Assembly (NCBI GenBank): GCA_965205055.1
Contig: OZ242030.1
Span: 1,426,001 to 1,490,000 of the forward strand
Direction: 5' to 3'
DNA length: 64,000 nucleotides
Origin: CBDBBY01 sp965205055
GTDB lineage: Bacteria > Pseudomonadota > Alphaproteobacteria > Rhodobacterales > Rhodobacteraceae
The translations under genes were made by a program, and so were the position numbers. Positions 1 to 9,723 of the stretch are shown piece by piece. The notes below the pieces were generated by a model. That model had not been told where the DNA came from. It did no database searches and was given only the letters and a program-made list of their open reading frames with translations. Each line of letters begins with the position of its first letter. Position 1 is the first letter of the stretch.

Positions 1-1366
1 CCGCGTCGGGGCCAACCGGGCAAAAGTCGCGCTCAACAAACTCGGTGTCGCAATTTCCCTGCAGGAATTGTTCGCTGCTGGTCAGCGCGGACAGAAACAG
101 CGCATTCGTTGCAAAGCCGGAAACTTCGGTTTCGCTCAATGCCTTCCCGAGCGCGCCGATGGCGTCCGCCCTCGTCTCCCGGTGCACGATCAACTTCGCG
201 ACCATCGGGTCGTAACGCGCGCCGACAGCGTCGCCTTCATCGATGCCCCTGTCGACCCTTGCGTCATTCGGAAGGGACAATCTCGTGATTCGTCCGCCGC
301 TCGGAAGGAAATCCCTGCCGGGATCCTCCGCATACAGCCGCGCTTCAACGGCATGGCCCGAAGAGCTGATTTCGGATTGGAGCGCAGGCAGCTTTTCGCC
401 CGCGGCAATCCTGAGCTGCCATTCGACGATATCCACGCCGGTCGTCAATTCGGTGACAGGGTGCTCGACCTGTATCCGCGTGTTCATTTCCATGAACCAG
501 AATCCGTCCGGCCGGAATCCTCCGTCGAATTCGGCGATGAACTCGAGCGTTCCAGCCCCGACATAGCCGATGGACTTCGCCGCCTTGACGGAAATCTCGC
601 CGAGCATGCGCGCCTGTTCGCGCGACAGTCCCGGGGCTGGCGATTCTTCGACAATCTTTTGAAAGCGGCGCTGCAGTGAGCATTCCCGCTCGTAGAGGTG
701 AACCGCGTTTCCGTGGGTGTCGCCCACGATCTGAATCTCAATGTGTCTCGGACGCGAAATGAGCCTTTCGATGAGGACGCGGTCGCTCCCGAAGGCCCCG
801 GCCGCCTCGAGCTTCGCCATTTTCAGCGAAGCAATGAAGTCTTCGCGCTTGAACACTGAGCGCATTCCCTTTCCGCCCCCGCCATCCACAGGCTTGATCA
901 GCAGCGGGAAGCCGATGCGGTCGGCTTCCTCCAGCAAGCGCTCGGAACCTTGATCAGAGCCGCTGTAGCCCGGAACCACCGGAACGCCCGCCTTTTCCAT
1001 CGCGAGTTTTGCCTCGTCCTTTCGGCCCATGAGGCGAATCGCATCGGGCGGCGGCCCGATGAACTCGAGTCCGGCATTGCGCACGGCCTCCGCGAATTCG
1101 GCGTTTTCAGAAAGAAACCCGTACCCCGGATGGATCGCGCAGACCTCTGCGGAAGCCGCCGCTTCAATCACTCGGCCGATATTCAGGTAGCTCTCGCTCG
1201 GCTGCGCCGGTCCAATCCGAACCGCGTGGTCGGCCAACGCGACATGGCGCGATCTGCTGTCGGCATCCGAGTAGATGGCGACCGTTTCCACGCCCATCCG
1301 ACTGGCTGTCGAAATGATGCGGCAGGCGATCTCGCCGCGATTGGCAATGAGAATTCTGTCGAACAT
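1..1366 (-). CDS. mccA: Methylcrotonyl-CoA carboxylase alpha subunit (biotin carboxylase), partial
   Basis: The frame is open from an ATG at 1366 to the window edge, about 455 codons, so the 3' end, including any biotin-carrier domain, is missing. The N-terminus reads FDRILIANRGEIACR, the hallmark of biotin carboxylases. HPGYGFLSEN lies near residues 79-88, the ATP-grasp glycine loop GGGGKGM near 162-168, and EMNTRIQVEHPVTE follows later. The family uses ATP and bicarbonate to carboxylate biotin. The specific substrate is inferred from the neighbours: mccB lies 67 bases upstream in transcription order and isovaleryl-CoA dehydrogenase before that, which is the leucine-degradation order. A propionyl- or geranyl-CoA carboxylase subunit would look similar over this part. 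Confidence 0.86.
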   Translation of the reverse strand, partial: MFDRILIANRGEIACRIISTASRMGVETVAIYSDADSRSRHVALADHAVRIGPAQPSESYLNIGRVIEAAASAEVCAIHPGYGFLSENAEFAEAVRNAGLEFIGPPPDAIRLMGRKDEAKLAMEKAGVPVVPGYSGSDQGSERLLEEADRIGFPLLIKPVDGGGGKGMRSVFKREDFIASLKMAKLEAAGAFGSDRVLIERLISRPRHIEIQIVGDTHGNAVHLYERECSLQRRFQKIVEESPAPGLSREQARMLGEISVKAAKSIGYVGAGTLEFIAEFDGGFRPDGFWFMEMNTRIQVEHPVTELTTGVDIVEWQLRIAAGEKLPALQSEISSSGHAVEARLYAEDPGRDFLPSGGRITRLSLPNDARVDRGIDEGDAVGARYDPMVAKLIVHRETRADAIGALGKALSETEVSGFATNALFLSALTSSEQFLQGNCDTEFVERDFCPVGPDA

Positions 1367-1433
1367 TTCGCTCAAACAAGTCCTGGCTTGTTGGGATTTG
1401 CACAATATTGTTCCATCGCGCGCCTGCCGGAAG

Positions 1434-3044
1434 CTACATTCGAAACACGCCGAAACGCGTATCCTCGATCGGACTGTTCATCGAAATCGCAAGCGAGAGA
1501 GAGAGCACTTCGCGCGTCTTAGCGGGATCGATGATGCCGTCGTCCCATAAGCGGGCCGATGCGTAAAGCGGATCCGACTGTGCGGCGTATTGACCGATGA
1601 TCGCCTCTCTGAGCTCCTGTTTTTTGATCTCATCGGCTTCGCGATTCGCCGCGTCGTCCGAGGGGCGCTTCCCTACATTCACGAGAACATCCGCCGCCTG
1701 CTCGCCGCCCATGACCGCGATTCGCGAATTCGGCCAAGTCCAGAGAAAGCGCGGACTGTAGGCTCGTCCCGCCATTCCGTAGTTTCCGGCGCCGTACGAC
1801 GCCCCTACGAGCACCGTGATCTTCGGCACCGCCGTCGTGGCGACCGCAGTCACAAGCTTCGCGCCATTCCGTGCGATCCCTTCTCGCTCATGCTTCCGGC
1901 CGACCATGAATCCGGTGATATTCTGCAGAAAGACGATCGGTATCTTGCGCTGCGAACACAGTTCCACGAAATGCGCGCCCTTGATTGCGCTTTCGGAAAA
2001 AAGCACGCCGTTGTTCGCGATGATTCCCGTCAGGCGTCCGCGAATGAATGCGAATCCCGTGACCAGAGTGCGTCCGAACCGCTGCTTGAACTCATCGAAC
2101 CTGGAGCCATCGACGATTCTGGCGATCAATTCGCGAACGTCGTAAGGCTTGCGCATGTTTGCAGGAATGATTCCGAGCAATTCGGCCGGATCGTACGCGG
2201 GCTCCTCCGGAGAAGACACGCATTCGTCGTCGGCAGGCTTAGCGCCGGTCGATGCGACCGCCTGCCGGGCCAAAGCGAGCGCGTGCGCGTCGTCCTCCGC
2301 AAGGTAGTCGGAGACGCCCGAAACATCCGCATGGACTTCGCCGCCCCCGAGCTCCTCCGCCGTTACGGTCTCGCCGGTCGCAGCTTTGACCAATGGAGGT
2401 CCGGCAAGGAAAATCGTGCCTTGGTTGCGAACGATGATGGAGACATCCGACATCGCCGGAACGTACGCTCCGCCCGCCGTGCATGATCCCATGACGGCCG
2501 CGATCTGCGGGATTCCTGCGGCCGACATCCGCGCCTGGTTGTAGAATATCCGTCCGAAATGCTCGCGGTCCGGAAAGACTTCGTCCTGCCGGGGGAGGTT
2601 CGCGCCTCCGGAATCCACCAAGTAAACGCAAGTCAATCTGCACTGTTCGGCAATCTCCTGCGCGCGCAAGTGCTTCTTGACGCTCATCGGAAAGTAAGTG
2701 CCGCCCTTCACGGTCGCGTCGTTGCAAACAACCATGACCCATTTTCCGGCGACGCGGCCGATGCCGGTGATCAGCCCCGCGCCGGGCGCATCTCCGGAAT
2801 ACATGCCGTGGGCGGCCGTCGCCGCGACTTCCAGAAACGGCGATCCGGGATCCAGCAAATTCGAGACCCTGTCGCGGGGAAGCATTTTGCCGCGAGCCGC
2901 ATGCCGCTCCCTTGCCCGCTGCCCGCCGCCTTCAGCCGCGTGCTCGGCCGCTTTTCGCGCCGCGTCCAGCTTTTCCTGATTCGCTCGGAAATTTTCGAGG
3001 TATTCGTCGGAACCGAGCGTGATCGACGAGTCGAGCCGCTTCAT
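1434..3044 (-). CDS. mccB: Methylcrotonyl-CoA carboxylase beta subunit (carboxyltransferase)
   Basis: A 536-residue carboxyltransferase that moves CO2 from biotin to 3-methylcrotonyl-CoA in leucine catabolism. GGAYVPAMSD and a late glycine-rich stretch around SYGAGNYGMAGRAYSPRF are typical of acyl-CoA carboxylase beta subunits. The C-terminus, ending in a pattern close to IEDTRFGVFRM, matches methylcrotonyl-CoA rather than propionyl-CoA enzymes. I chose the ATG at 3044 (MKRLDSSI...) because family members begin with this kind of segment; an ATG at 3074 would add ten residues. It lies 40 bases after ivd and 67 bases before mccA, consistent with one operon. Confidence 0.91.
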   Translation of the reverse strand: MKRLDSSITLGSDEYLENFRANQEKLDAARKAAEHAAEGGGQRARERHAARGKMLPRDRVSNLLDPGSPFLEVAATAAHGMYSGDAPGAGLITGIGRVAGKWVMVVCNDATVKGGTYFPMSVKKHLRAQEIAEQCRLTCVYLVDSGGANLPRQDEVFPDREHFGRIFYNQARMSAAGIPQIAAVMGSCTAGGAYVPAMSDVSIIVRNQGTIFLAGPPLVKAATGETVTAEELGGGEVHADVSGVSDYLAEDDAHALALARQAVASTGAKPADDECVSSPEEPAYDPAELLGIIPANMRKPYDVRELIARIVDGSRFDEFKQRFGRTLVTGFAFIRGRLTGIIANNGVLFSESAIKGAHFVELCSQRKIPIVFLQNITGFMVGRKHEREGIARNGAKLVTAVATTAVPKITVLVGASYGAGNYGMAGRAYSPRFLWTWPNSRIAVMGGEQAADVLVNVGKRPSDDAANREADEIKKQELREAIIGQYAAQSDPLYASARLWDDGIIDPAKTREVLSLSLAISMNSPIEDTRFGVFRM

Positions 3045-3083
3045 CTCAGACGATCGCTCTGCCGAAATGAGCAAGAGGCTCCG

Positions 3084-4247
3084 TCACGCCGTGATCCGCA
3101 TGATTTCGCGACCGATCAGGAGCCGCCGGATTTCCGAGGTCCCCGCGCCGATTTCCATGAGTTTGGCGTCCCGGAAAATCCGGCTCACCGCCGACTCCGT
3201 AAGGTAGCCCGCGCCGCCCATCGCCTGCACCGCCTGATGCGCCTGCCGCATCGCCTGTTCCGAAGCGTAAAGCACGCAGGCGGCGGCGTCCTGTCTCGTG
3301 ACATCGCCGCTGTCGCAAGCTTGGGCGACCTGATAGACATAGGCTCGGGAAGAATTCAGCGCGGCGTACATGTCCGCGATTTTCGCTTGCATCAGCTGGA
3401 ATTCGCCTATCGAGCGGCCGAACTGCTTCCGGGAATGAAGATACGGGACGACTTCATCCATGCAGGACGCCATGATTCCGGTGCCGATGCCCGACAGCAC
3501 GACACGCTCAAAATCAAGGCCTGACATCAGCACGCCGACTCCTCCGCCTTCCTCGCCGAGGACGTTTTCGAACGGCACCTCGACGTTTTCGAACCGCAAT
3601 TCAGCCGTATCCGATCCGCGCATGCCGAGTTTCGAAAATCCCTGCGAAGCCGAAAACCCGTCCATCTCTCTTTCGACGATGAAGGCCGTGATCCCGGCGG
3701 ATCCGGCGGAGGGATCCGTTTTGGCGTAAACGACCAGGACATCCGCGTCCGTTCCGTTCGTTATCCAGAACTTCCCGCCGTTCAGAAGGTAGTAGCCGTT
3801 TCGTTTTTCGGCCTTGAGGCGCATCGACACCACGTCCGATCCCGCTTCCGTTTCGGACATCGCGAGAGCGCCGACATGCTCGCCCGAAATCAGCCGAGGA
3901 AGGTGCGCGGATTTTTGTTCTTCGTTGCCGTTCCGCTGAATCTGGTTGACGCAAAGGTTGGAATGCGCCCCGTATGACAAGGAAACGCTCGCGGAGGCTC
4001 TCGCAATTTCTTCCACAGCGACGGTATGGGCCAGATATCCCATGCCGGCTCCGCCGTAATCCGGGTCCGCCGTAATTCCAAGAAGTCCGAGATCGCCCAG
4101 TTCACGCCAAAGCTCTCTCGGAAAGCCATTTTCGCCGTCGATTCGGGCGGCGGACGGCTTGAGTCTCTCCTGCGCCCAGCGGTGCACCAGATCGCGCAAT
4201 TCGTCGATCTCTTCGCCGAAATCGAATTTCATTGACGACTCAAACAT
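3084..4247 (-). CDS. ivd: Isovaleryl-CoA dehydrogenase
   Basis: A 387-residue FAD acyl-CoA dehydrogenase catalysing isovaleryl-CoA to 3-methylcrotonyl-CoA, the step before methylcrotonyl-CoA carboxylase. The N-terminal block with LRDLVHRWAQERLKP and the segment ARASASVSLSYGAHSNLCVN are diagnostic of IVD. The catalytic glutamate expected in the FERVVLSG helix is present. The late position occupied by glutamate in other family members is glycine here (EIGAGTSEI), as in IVD. The start at 4247 has AAAGGA eight bases upstream; ATGs at 4253 and 4232 are alternatives. The start overlaps the stop of the upstream aminotransferase gene. Confidence 0.92.
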   Translation of the reverse strand: MFESSMKFDFGEEIDELRDLVHRWAQERLKPSAARIDGENGFPRELWRELGDLGLLGITADPDYGGAGMGYLAHTVAVEEIARASASVSLSYGAHSNLCVNQIQRNGNEEQKSAHLPRLISGEHVGALAMSETEAGSDVVSMRLKAEKRNGYYLLNGGKFWITNGTDADVLVVYAKTDPSAGSAGITAFIVEREMDGFSASQGFSKLGMRGSDTAELRFENVEVPFENVLGEEGGGVGVLMSGLDFERVVLSGIGTGIMASCMDEVVPYLHSRKQFGRSIGEFQLMQAKIADMYAALNSSRAYVYQVAQACDSGDVTRQDAAACVLYASEQAMRQAHQAVQAMGGAGYLTESAVSRIFRDAKLMEIGAGTSEIRRLLIGREIMRITA

Positions 4248-5499
4248 TCGCATCGTCCTTTCGTCTCGTTCTGCCGTCCGCGATTCGGCTCACCGTGCCC
4301 ACGATGATGTTCGCGATTTTTCGGCAATCCGAAAGCGAAAACGTCAGCGGCAGCCTCATGTCAAGGAGCGCCGCAAGAACCTCGTCGGTTTGAGGGCAGC
4401 TCTGCCGATCAAAATATTTCCAATTGACGTATCGGGACGTGAATCCGACCGGTTCCTTCCTGCCGAACCATTTCAATTCGACGCCGCGGGCTGCGCATTC
4501 GGACACGGTTTCCGCAATTTCCTCGGCGGTGAACTCGGGCAACATGAACTGCATGGAGGAACCGACAAATTCCTCTTTCTCCTTCCGCTCGATCACCCGG
4601 ATTGCATGCGCGGATCGGAGTATTTTTTCAACCGCGAAGTATCGGTCATTCCAGGATGCGCATTGGACCGGCAACTCCCGGAGCTGCGGGCGCAGCAATG
4701 CCGCTCTCAAATTGTCCATCCGGCCCGAACAATTCGGAACCTGCTCGCTCGCCTCCCGAAAAAATTCTTTCGGCGGCGCTGCAAGATGCTTGTCGAAATG
4801 CATGTAGCTGCCGGAATGAACCACGGCCCTCGCCATCACCTCGGCGTCGTCGGTCGCGATCAATCCGCCTTCGCCTGAATTGATGTGCTTGTAGGTTTGA
4901 GTCGAATAGCACGCCAGCGCGCCGTGCCTTCCTGAAGGCGTGCCGTTCCATTTCGCGCCCATGGTGTGGGCGCAGTCTTCGATGACGGCAATGCCTTCGG
5001 ATGAACGGATGCGCATCAGCTCGTCCATGTCGCAGATGTGCCCCCTCATGTGCGAGAGAAGCAGAACGCGCGCTTTCGTCCGCCGGATCTTCGCCTTGAG
5101 ATCGTCCAAGTCAATCACAAGCCCGCTCGTCGTCTCGACGAGAATCGGCTTTGCGCCGACGCTTGCGATCGCGCCGGGAACGGGCGCCAAGGTGAATGAA
5201 TTCATCAGCACGGGCTGGCCGTGCCGAACGCCCATCGACCTGAGCGCGCACGAAATCGCGTAGCCGCACGATGCGACGGCCAAGCAAAACTTGGCTCCTA
5301 CCGACGCGGCGAACTCCTGCTCGAGCAGTTCCGTCTCGGAATGTTCGCCCGGCAGTTGGTTGTACCGGTGCAGCCTGCCGTGACGCATGACCGCAACCGC
5401 GCGTTCAATCGCCTCTTCGGGAATCGGCTCCTGCTGGGTGAAGCTGCGGTCGAAAACCTCACCGCTGCTCGGAAGCCCATTGCCGTTCGCAGTTCGCAT
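4240..5499 (-). CDS. DegT/DnrJ/EryC1/StrS-family PLP aminotransferase
   Basis: About 419 residues from the ATG at 5499. In the nine-residue-longer frame opening at 5526, the likely Schiff-base lysine is K213 in YSTQTYKHINSGEGG and the cofactor-contacting motif IEDCAHTMGA is near 182-191. The family makes amino-sugars from keto-sugars with pyridoxal phosphate. Here no sugar-nucleotide or glycan gene is adjacent. Instead its 3' end overlaps ivd in the leucine-catabolism operon, so its substrate is unknown. It starts 40 bases after gph, in the same direction. It could be co-transcribed by accident or serve an unrecognised amino- or keto-acid; the family assignment is firm, the role is not. Confidence 0.78.
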   Translation of the reverse strand: MRTANGNGLPSSGEVFDRSFTQQEPIPEEAIERAVAVMRHGRLHRYNQLPGEHSETELLEQEFAASVGAKFCLAVASCGYAISCALRSMGVRHGQPVLMNSFTLAPVPGAIASVGAKPILVETTSGLVIDLDDLKAKIRRTKARVLLLSHMRGHICDMDELMRIRSSEGIAVIEDCAHTMGAKWNGTPSGRHGALACYSTQTYKHINSGEGGLIATDDAEVMARAVVHSGSYMHFDKHLAAPPKEFFREASEQVPNCSGRMDNLRAALLRPQLRELPVQCASWNDRYFAVEKILRSAHAIRVIERKEKEEFVGSSMQFMLPEFTAEEIAETVSECAARGVELKWFGRKEPVGFTSRYVNWKYFDRQSCPQTDEVLAALLDMRLPLTFSLSDCRKIANIIVGTVSRIADGRTRRKDDANV

Positions 5500-5538
5500 T
5501 CTTGATTCAGGTCCTCTGGATCTCACCTGCCTCGCCTG

Positions 5539-6240
5539 TCAGGCGACCTTATGCGAAACCGGGCTTGAGCGAGCATTCACGACAATCTCCGCGAGCTCGG
5601 GAAGATCATCGTAATGATCGAGAAGCGCATCCGGCTCCAGCCTTGAAATGCCCCTGCCCTCCGGACCGAACGCAACCAGCACCGATGCGGTCCCGGCCGC
5701 CCGGGCGGCATCCGAATCGGTTGCCGTATCGCCCAGAATGAACGACTTGCCCAAATCTCCCCCGACCATCTCGACGACCTTTCTGACTGGAGCAGGATTC
5801 GGTTTGCATACCGGAAGCGTGTCCCCGCCGACGAGCGCGCCGAACATCGGGCCGATGCCCAGGCTGTCGAGCAGCAGCCGCGCCAGCCGTTCCGGCTTGT
5901 TCGTGCAGACGCTCAAGCGCCAGCCGTTCTGTTGCAGTGTCTCCAACGCGTTTTCGACCGCCGGATACAATACCGAGCAATGGTCGATCGCATTCTCGTA
6001 ATGCTCGAGAAGGCGCCGGTACCGGGCATCAATGACGTTTTCGCTTTCGGCATTTCCGGTCAAGCGACGATAGCCTTCCCTCAACATCGCCCGTCCTCCC
6101 CGGAAGGCGAGCAATTGATCTTTCGACTCATCGAGGGGCACATCGAACCCGAGCTCCCGGAAGCACTCGTTCGCAGCAGCGATCAAGTCCCCGCTGGTAT
6201 CGGCGAGCGTGCCGTCCAGATCGAAAATCGCAGTCTTCAT
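5539..6240 (-). CDS. gph: Phosphoglycolate phosphatase-like HAD hydrolase
   Basis: A 233-residue HAD-superfamily phosphatase. Motif I FDLDGTLADT is at the extreme N-terminus, a motif II region reads SVCTNKPERLA, and motifs III/IV include CKPNPAPV and ILGDTATDSDAA. This arrangement with an alpha-helical cap matches phosphoglycolate phosphatase, which removes 2-phosphoglycolate. The open frame extends upstream to 6627, but the motif-I start at 6240 is clearly the biological one. It diverges from glmU across 138 bases. A different small phosphorylated substrate is possible. Confidence 0.84.
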   Translation of the reverse strand: MKTAIFDLDGTLADTSGDLIAAANECFRELGFDVPLDESKDQLLAFRGGRAMLREGYRRLTGNAESENVIDARYRRLLEHYENAIDHCSVLYPAVENALETLQQNGWRLSVCTNKPERLARLLLDSLGIGPMFGALVGGDTLPVCKPNPAPVRKVVEMVGGDLGKSFILGDTATDSDAARAAGTASVLVAFGPEGRGISRLEPDALLDHYDDLPELAEIVVNARSSPVSHKVA

Positions 6241-6317
6241 GAAGCCAGTGCCACCTGTCCCGTCGTTGAAAGACTGTCCGGAACCGAACAGATTTCGCTG
6301 GATCGACCGTTCGATTG

Positions 6318-6345
6318 TTGACGGAAAAATCCAGAACGCTAAATA
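6318..6345 (+). promoter_or_regulatory. Probable sigma-70-type promoter of glmU-glmS
   Basis: TTGACG at 6318-6323 and TAAATA at 6340-6345 are separated by 16 bases, and lie 34 bases before the glmU start. A GGAAGG ribosome-binding site sits eight bases before that ATG. Prediction from pattern only. Confidence 0.42.
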
Positions 6346-6378
6346 TAGCGATATCCGGGATATTGGAAGGCGGTACCC

Positions 6379-7722
6379 ATGGCAGTGGCAGTGGTCTTGC
6401 TGGCCGCAGGCAAGGGTCGGCGAATGGGTTCCGACCTCCCGAAAGTTCTTCACGAAATCGCCGGAGCGCCGATCATTTGGCATGCGCTCAGTTCGGCGTC
6501 GCCGTTGAAACCGGATCGAACCGTCATCGTCGCAGGCCATGGCGCGGAAAAAGTGCAGGAAAAATTGTCGGAGTTCGGCATCGACGCCGACCTGGCAATT
6601 CAGGAAGAGCAACTGGGAACGGGCCACGCGGCAATGGCCGCAATGCCGGTTCTCGACGGTTTCGACGGAGATATCATGATCCTTTACGGCGATACGCCGT
6701 TCATCAAGCCGAGCACTCTGAAGAAACTCGTGCAGGGTCGCCTCGACGGAGCCGCGCTGGCGTTTCTCGGCTTCAAAGCTCTGGATCCTTCAGGATACGG
6801 GCGCATCGTGCAGGACGATCTGGGACAAGCGCTCAGAGTTGTCGAATCGAAAAACGCGAATGAGGACGAAAAAAAAATCGACCTTTGCTTCGGCGGCATC
6901 ATCTGCTCGCATTCCGCGACGCTTCGGGGACTGCTTAATGAAATCAAGGTCGATGAAATCAGTCGAGAGTATTATCTGACTGAAATCGTGGAACTTGCTT
7001 CCAAACGCGGAATGCGCTGCGACGCGATCCTATGCGAGGAAAGCGAAACGCTGGGGGTCAACTCGCGCGCGCAGCTCGCTGAAGCGGAAACGGTATATCA
7101 GGAAGGCGCGCGTGGCCGCGCGCTTGAGGACGGAGCCAACCTGCTTGCTCCCGAATCGGTGTATTTCAGCTTCGATACCGAATTGGGTCGAGACACCGTA
7201 GTCGAACCGAACGTGTTTTTCGGGCGCGGCGTGAAAGTTGGCGAAGGGTCAAGGATCAAAGCATTTTCCCATCTCGAGGAATGCGAAGTCGGACCGGGCT
7301 GCACGATCGGGCCGTTCGCGCGGCTTCGCCCGGGCGCTGAAATCTGCGAAGGCGCTTCCATAGGGAATTATGTCGAAGTGAAAGCGTCCAAGATCGGCGC
7401 GGGTTCCAAGATCCGGCACCTGTCGTTCGTCGGGGACGCCGATGTCGGCGAACGCACGAACATCGGCGCCGGAACGATCACGTGCAATTATGACGGAGTC
7501 AGCAAACATCGAACGATGATCGGCGACCGCGTCTTCATCGGTTCCGATACGATACTGATCGCGCCGATTCGAGTCGGAGACGAGGCGATGACCGCCGCTG
7601 GTTCGACGATAACTTCCGACGTGCCCGACGGCGCCCTCTCAATGGCCAGAGCGCGACAGGCCAACAAACCTGGATTGGCGCGACGGATCATGTCCAAGCT
7701 TCGCTCCGCAGCAAAGTCCTGA
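6379..7722 (+). CDS. glmU: Bifunctional GlmU: N-acetylglucosamine-1-phosphate uridylyltransferase / glucosamine-1-phosphate acetyltransferase
   Basis: A 447-residue protein of normal family length that makes UDP-GlcNAc for peptidoglycan and lipid A. The N-terminal pyrophosphorylase signature LAAGKGRRMGSDLPKVLH is at residues 8-25, and YGDTP appears near residue 113. The C-terminal half is a left-handed beta-helix with hexapeptide repeats (for example IGAGTITCNYDG and VFIGSDTILIAPI). Start ATG with a GGAAGG site eight bases upstream. glmS follows after six bases, so the two enzymes of amino-sugar synthesis are co-transcribed. Confidence 0.96.
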   Translation: MAVAVVLLAAGKGRRMGSDLPKVLHEIAGAPIIWHALSSASPLKPDRTVIVAGHGAEKVQEKLSEFGIDADLAIQEEQLGTGHAAMAAMPVLDGFDGDIMILYGDTPFIKPSTLKKLVQGRLDGAALAFLGFKALDPSGYGRIVQDDLGQALRVVESKNANEDEKKIDLCFGGIICSHSATLRGLLNEIKVDEISREYYLTEIVELASKRGMRCDAILCEESETLGVNSRAQLAEAETVYQEGARGRALEDGANLLAPESVYFSFDTELGRDTVVEPNVFFGRGVKVGEGSRIKAFSHLEECEVGPGCTIGPFARLRPGAEICEGASIGNYVEVKASKIGAGSKIRHLSFVGDADVGERTNIGAGTITCNYDGVSKHRTMIGDRVFIGSDTILIAPIRVGDEAMTAAGSTITSDVPDGALSMARARQANKPGLARRIMSKLRSAAKS

Positions 7723-7728
7723 CAGCCC

Positions 7729-9549
7729 ATGTGCGGAATCATCGGCTATTTGGGAAACAATGAAGCGGCTCCGATTCTCGTCGATGCCTTGCGGCGGTTG
7801 GAATACAGAGGCTACGACAGCGCAGGCATAGCGACGCTCCGAGACGGCGAACTCGGCAGGCGCCGGGCAGTCGGAAAACTGGTGAATTTGTCCGACGCGC
7901 TCGTCCATTCGCCGCTCGCGGGCAAGACGGGCATCGGGCACACCCGCTGGGCGACCCACGGCCCGCCGACCGAGGCGAATGCTCATCCGCATCAAGCGGA
8001 GACCGTTTCGGTTGTTCACAACGGCATCATCGAAAACTTCCGATCGCTCAAATCGGAGCTGGAGGACCGCGGCTACCGGTTCGAAACCGAAACGGACACG
8101 GAAACCGTGGCCGTGATGTGCCAAGCCTTCCTTGATGACGGGTCGAATCCGAGCGCCGCAGCGCTCAGCACGGTCGGTCGGCTCGACGGCGCATTTGCAT
8201 TGTGTTTTCTGTTCAGCGGACACGACGACCTGATTTTCGCGGCTCGCCGGGGGTCGCCTTTGGTGATCGGGCACGGCACAGGCGAAATGTTCGTCGCTTC
8301 GGATGCGATCGCGCTATCAGGTCTCGCAGAGAAGGTCACCTATCTCGAAGAAGGCGATTGCGCGGAGGTCTCCCGTTCCGGAGCGGTTTTTTTCGACGAC
8401 GCGGGCCGGACCGCTGTCCGCTCGCCTTCGCCCATGCCGTTCGATTCGTCCGTCTCGGACAAGAGCGGCTACAAGCACTATATGGCTAAGGAAATTTTCG
8501 AGCAGCCCAAGGTGTTAAGCCACTCGTTGGGCCGCTTTGCCTCCGGTGATGAACGGATTGTCCGGCTGCCGGGAACGCCGAATTTCGCGGAGTTGAACCG
8601 AGTAAACCTTGTGGCCTGCGGGACGGCGTACCTCGCTTGCAAGATTGCAAGCTATTGGTTCGCGGGGATTGCGAAGATTCCGGCGGAGGTGAGCATCGCA
8701 TCCGAATTCCGCTATCGCGAACTATTGATCGACAACCGCACTCTTTCGATTTTCGTCAGCCAATCCGGCGAAACCGCCGACACGCTCGCCGCGTTGCGAT
8801 ATGTCAAACGGAAGGGGCTGCCCAATCTGGGGATTCTCAACAATTCCTCAAGCTCCATGGCTCGCGAATGCGAGAATTTTGCTGAGATCGGCGCCGGTGT
8901 CGAAATCGGGGTCGCGTCCACCAAAGCCTTCACCTGCCAGCTCGCCACGCTTGCTCTGCTCTCGGTCGCTGCCGGACGCGATCGGAATCGGGTCGACGAG
9001 GTCGAGGAGGTTCGAATTGCCCGCGAGATAATGGCCTTGCCCGGTTTGCTGAATGCGGCGCTCGCCACGGACGATGCCATCCGGGAACTGGCGGAAGAAC
9101 TGGCGGATTCGCAAAGCGCGATCTTCATCGGACGCGGCACGATGTTCCCGCTGGCGCTTGAAGGCGCGCTGAAACTCAAGGAGATCAGCTACATTCATGC
9201 GGAAGGCTTCCCGAGCGGCGAATTGAAGCATGGACCGATAGCACTCGTTGACAAGAGGCTTCCGGTGGTCGTTTGCGCACCGTCGGGTCCGCTCTTCGGG
9301 AAAACCGTTTCGAATATCGAGGAGGTGAAGGCCAGGGGTGCAAAAATATTGCTGATTTCCGACGCGGACGGAGTGGCGGAAGCGGGCGCAGGGTTGTGGA
9401 AAACGCTGGTTTTGCCGAGCGTAGACCCGCTGCTGGCGCCCATCCTTTATGCCGTGCCGCTTCAATTGCTCGCCTACCACACGGCCGTGGTCAAAGGCAC
9501 CGATGTCGATCAACCGCGGAACCTCGCGAAATCCGTTACAGTCGAGTGA
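7729..9549 (+). CDS. glmS: Glutamine--fructose-6-phosphate aminotransferase (isomerizing)
   Basis: A 606-residue enzyme forming glucosamine-6-phosphate from fructose-6-phosphate and glutamine. It begins MCGIIGYLG, so Cys2 becomes the N-terminal nucleophile of the class II glutamine amidotransferase domain. Two SIS sugar-isomerase domains follow, with VSQSGETADT and a C-terminus ending near DVDQPRNLAKSVTVE, all standard. It starts six bases after glmU. No glmS ribozyme-like structure precedes it, as expected outside Gram-positive bacteria. Confidence 0.97.
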   Translation: MCGIIGYLGNNEAAPILVDALRRLEYRGYDSAGIATLRDGELGRRRAVGKLVNLSDALVHSPLAGKTGIGHTRWATHGPPTEANAHPHQAETVSVVHNGIIENFRSLKSELEDRGYRFETETDTETVAVMCQAFLDDGSNPSAAALSTVGRLDGAFALCFLFSGHDDLIFAARRGSPLVIGHGTGEMFVASDAIALSGLAEKVTYLEEGDCAEVSRSGAVFFDDAGRTAVRSPSPMPFDSSVSDKSGYKHYMAKEIFEQPKVLSHSLGRFASGDERIVRLPGTPNFAELNRVNLVACGTAYLACKIASYWFAGIAKIPAEVSIASEFRYRELLIDNRTLSIFVSQSGETADTLAALRYVKRKGLPNLGILNNSSSSMARECENFAEIGAGVEIGVASTKAFTCQLATLALLSVAAGRDRNRVDEVEEVRIAREIMALPGLLNAALATDDAIRELAEELADSQSAIFIGRGTMFPLALEGALKLKEISYIHAEGFPSGELKHGPIALVDKRLPVVVCAPSGPLFGKTVSNIEEVKARGAKILLISDADGVAEAGAGLWKTLVLPSVDPLLAPILYAVPLQLLAYHTAVVKGTDVDQPRNLAKSVTVE

Positions 9550-9723
9550 GGTTTGAAATTGCCGGATGCGTCTTATCCAGACTCGGCCGAAGCAAAGATC
9601 CCCGATGACTTCGAAATTCAACTTATTGCGGCAAACACACGCAATCTCCCGCGACAAATGAATCCAGAGGTGATAGCCGCAGATTTCTATGCCATCATCA
9701 TCGTCGTCTGATTGAGCGGTGAA

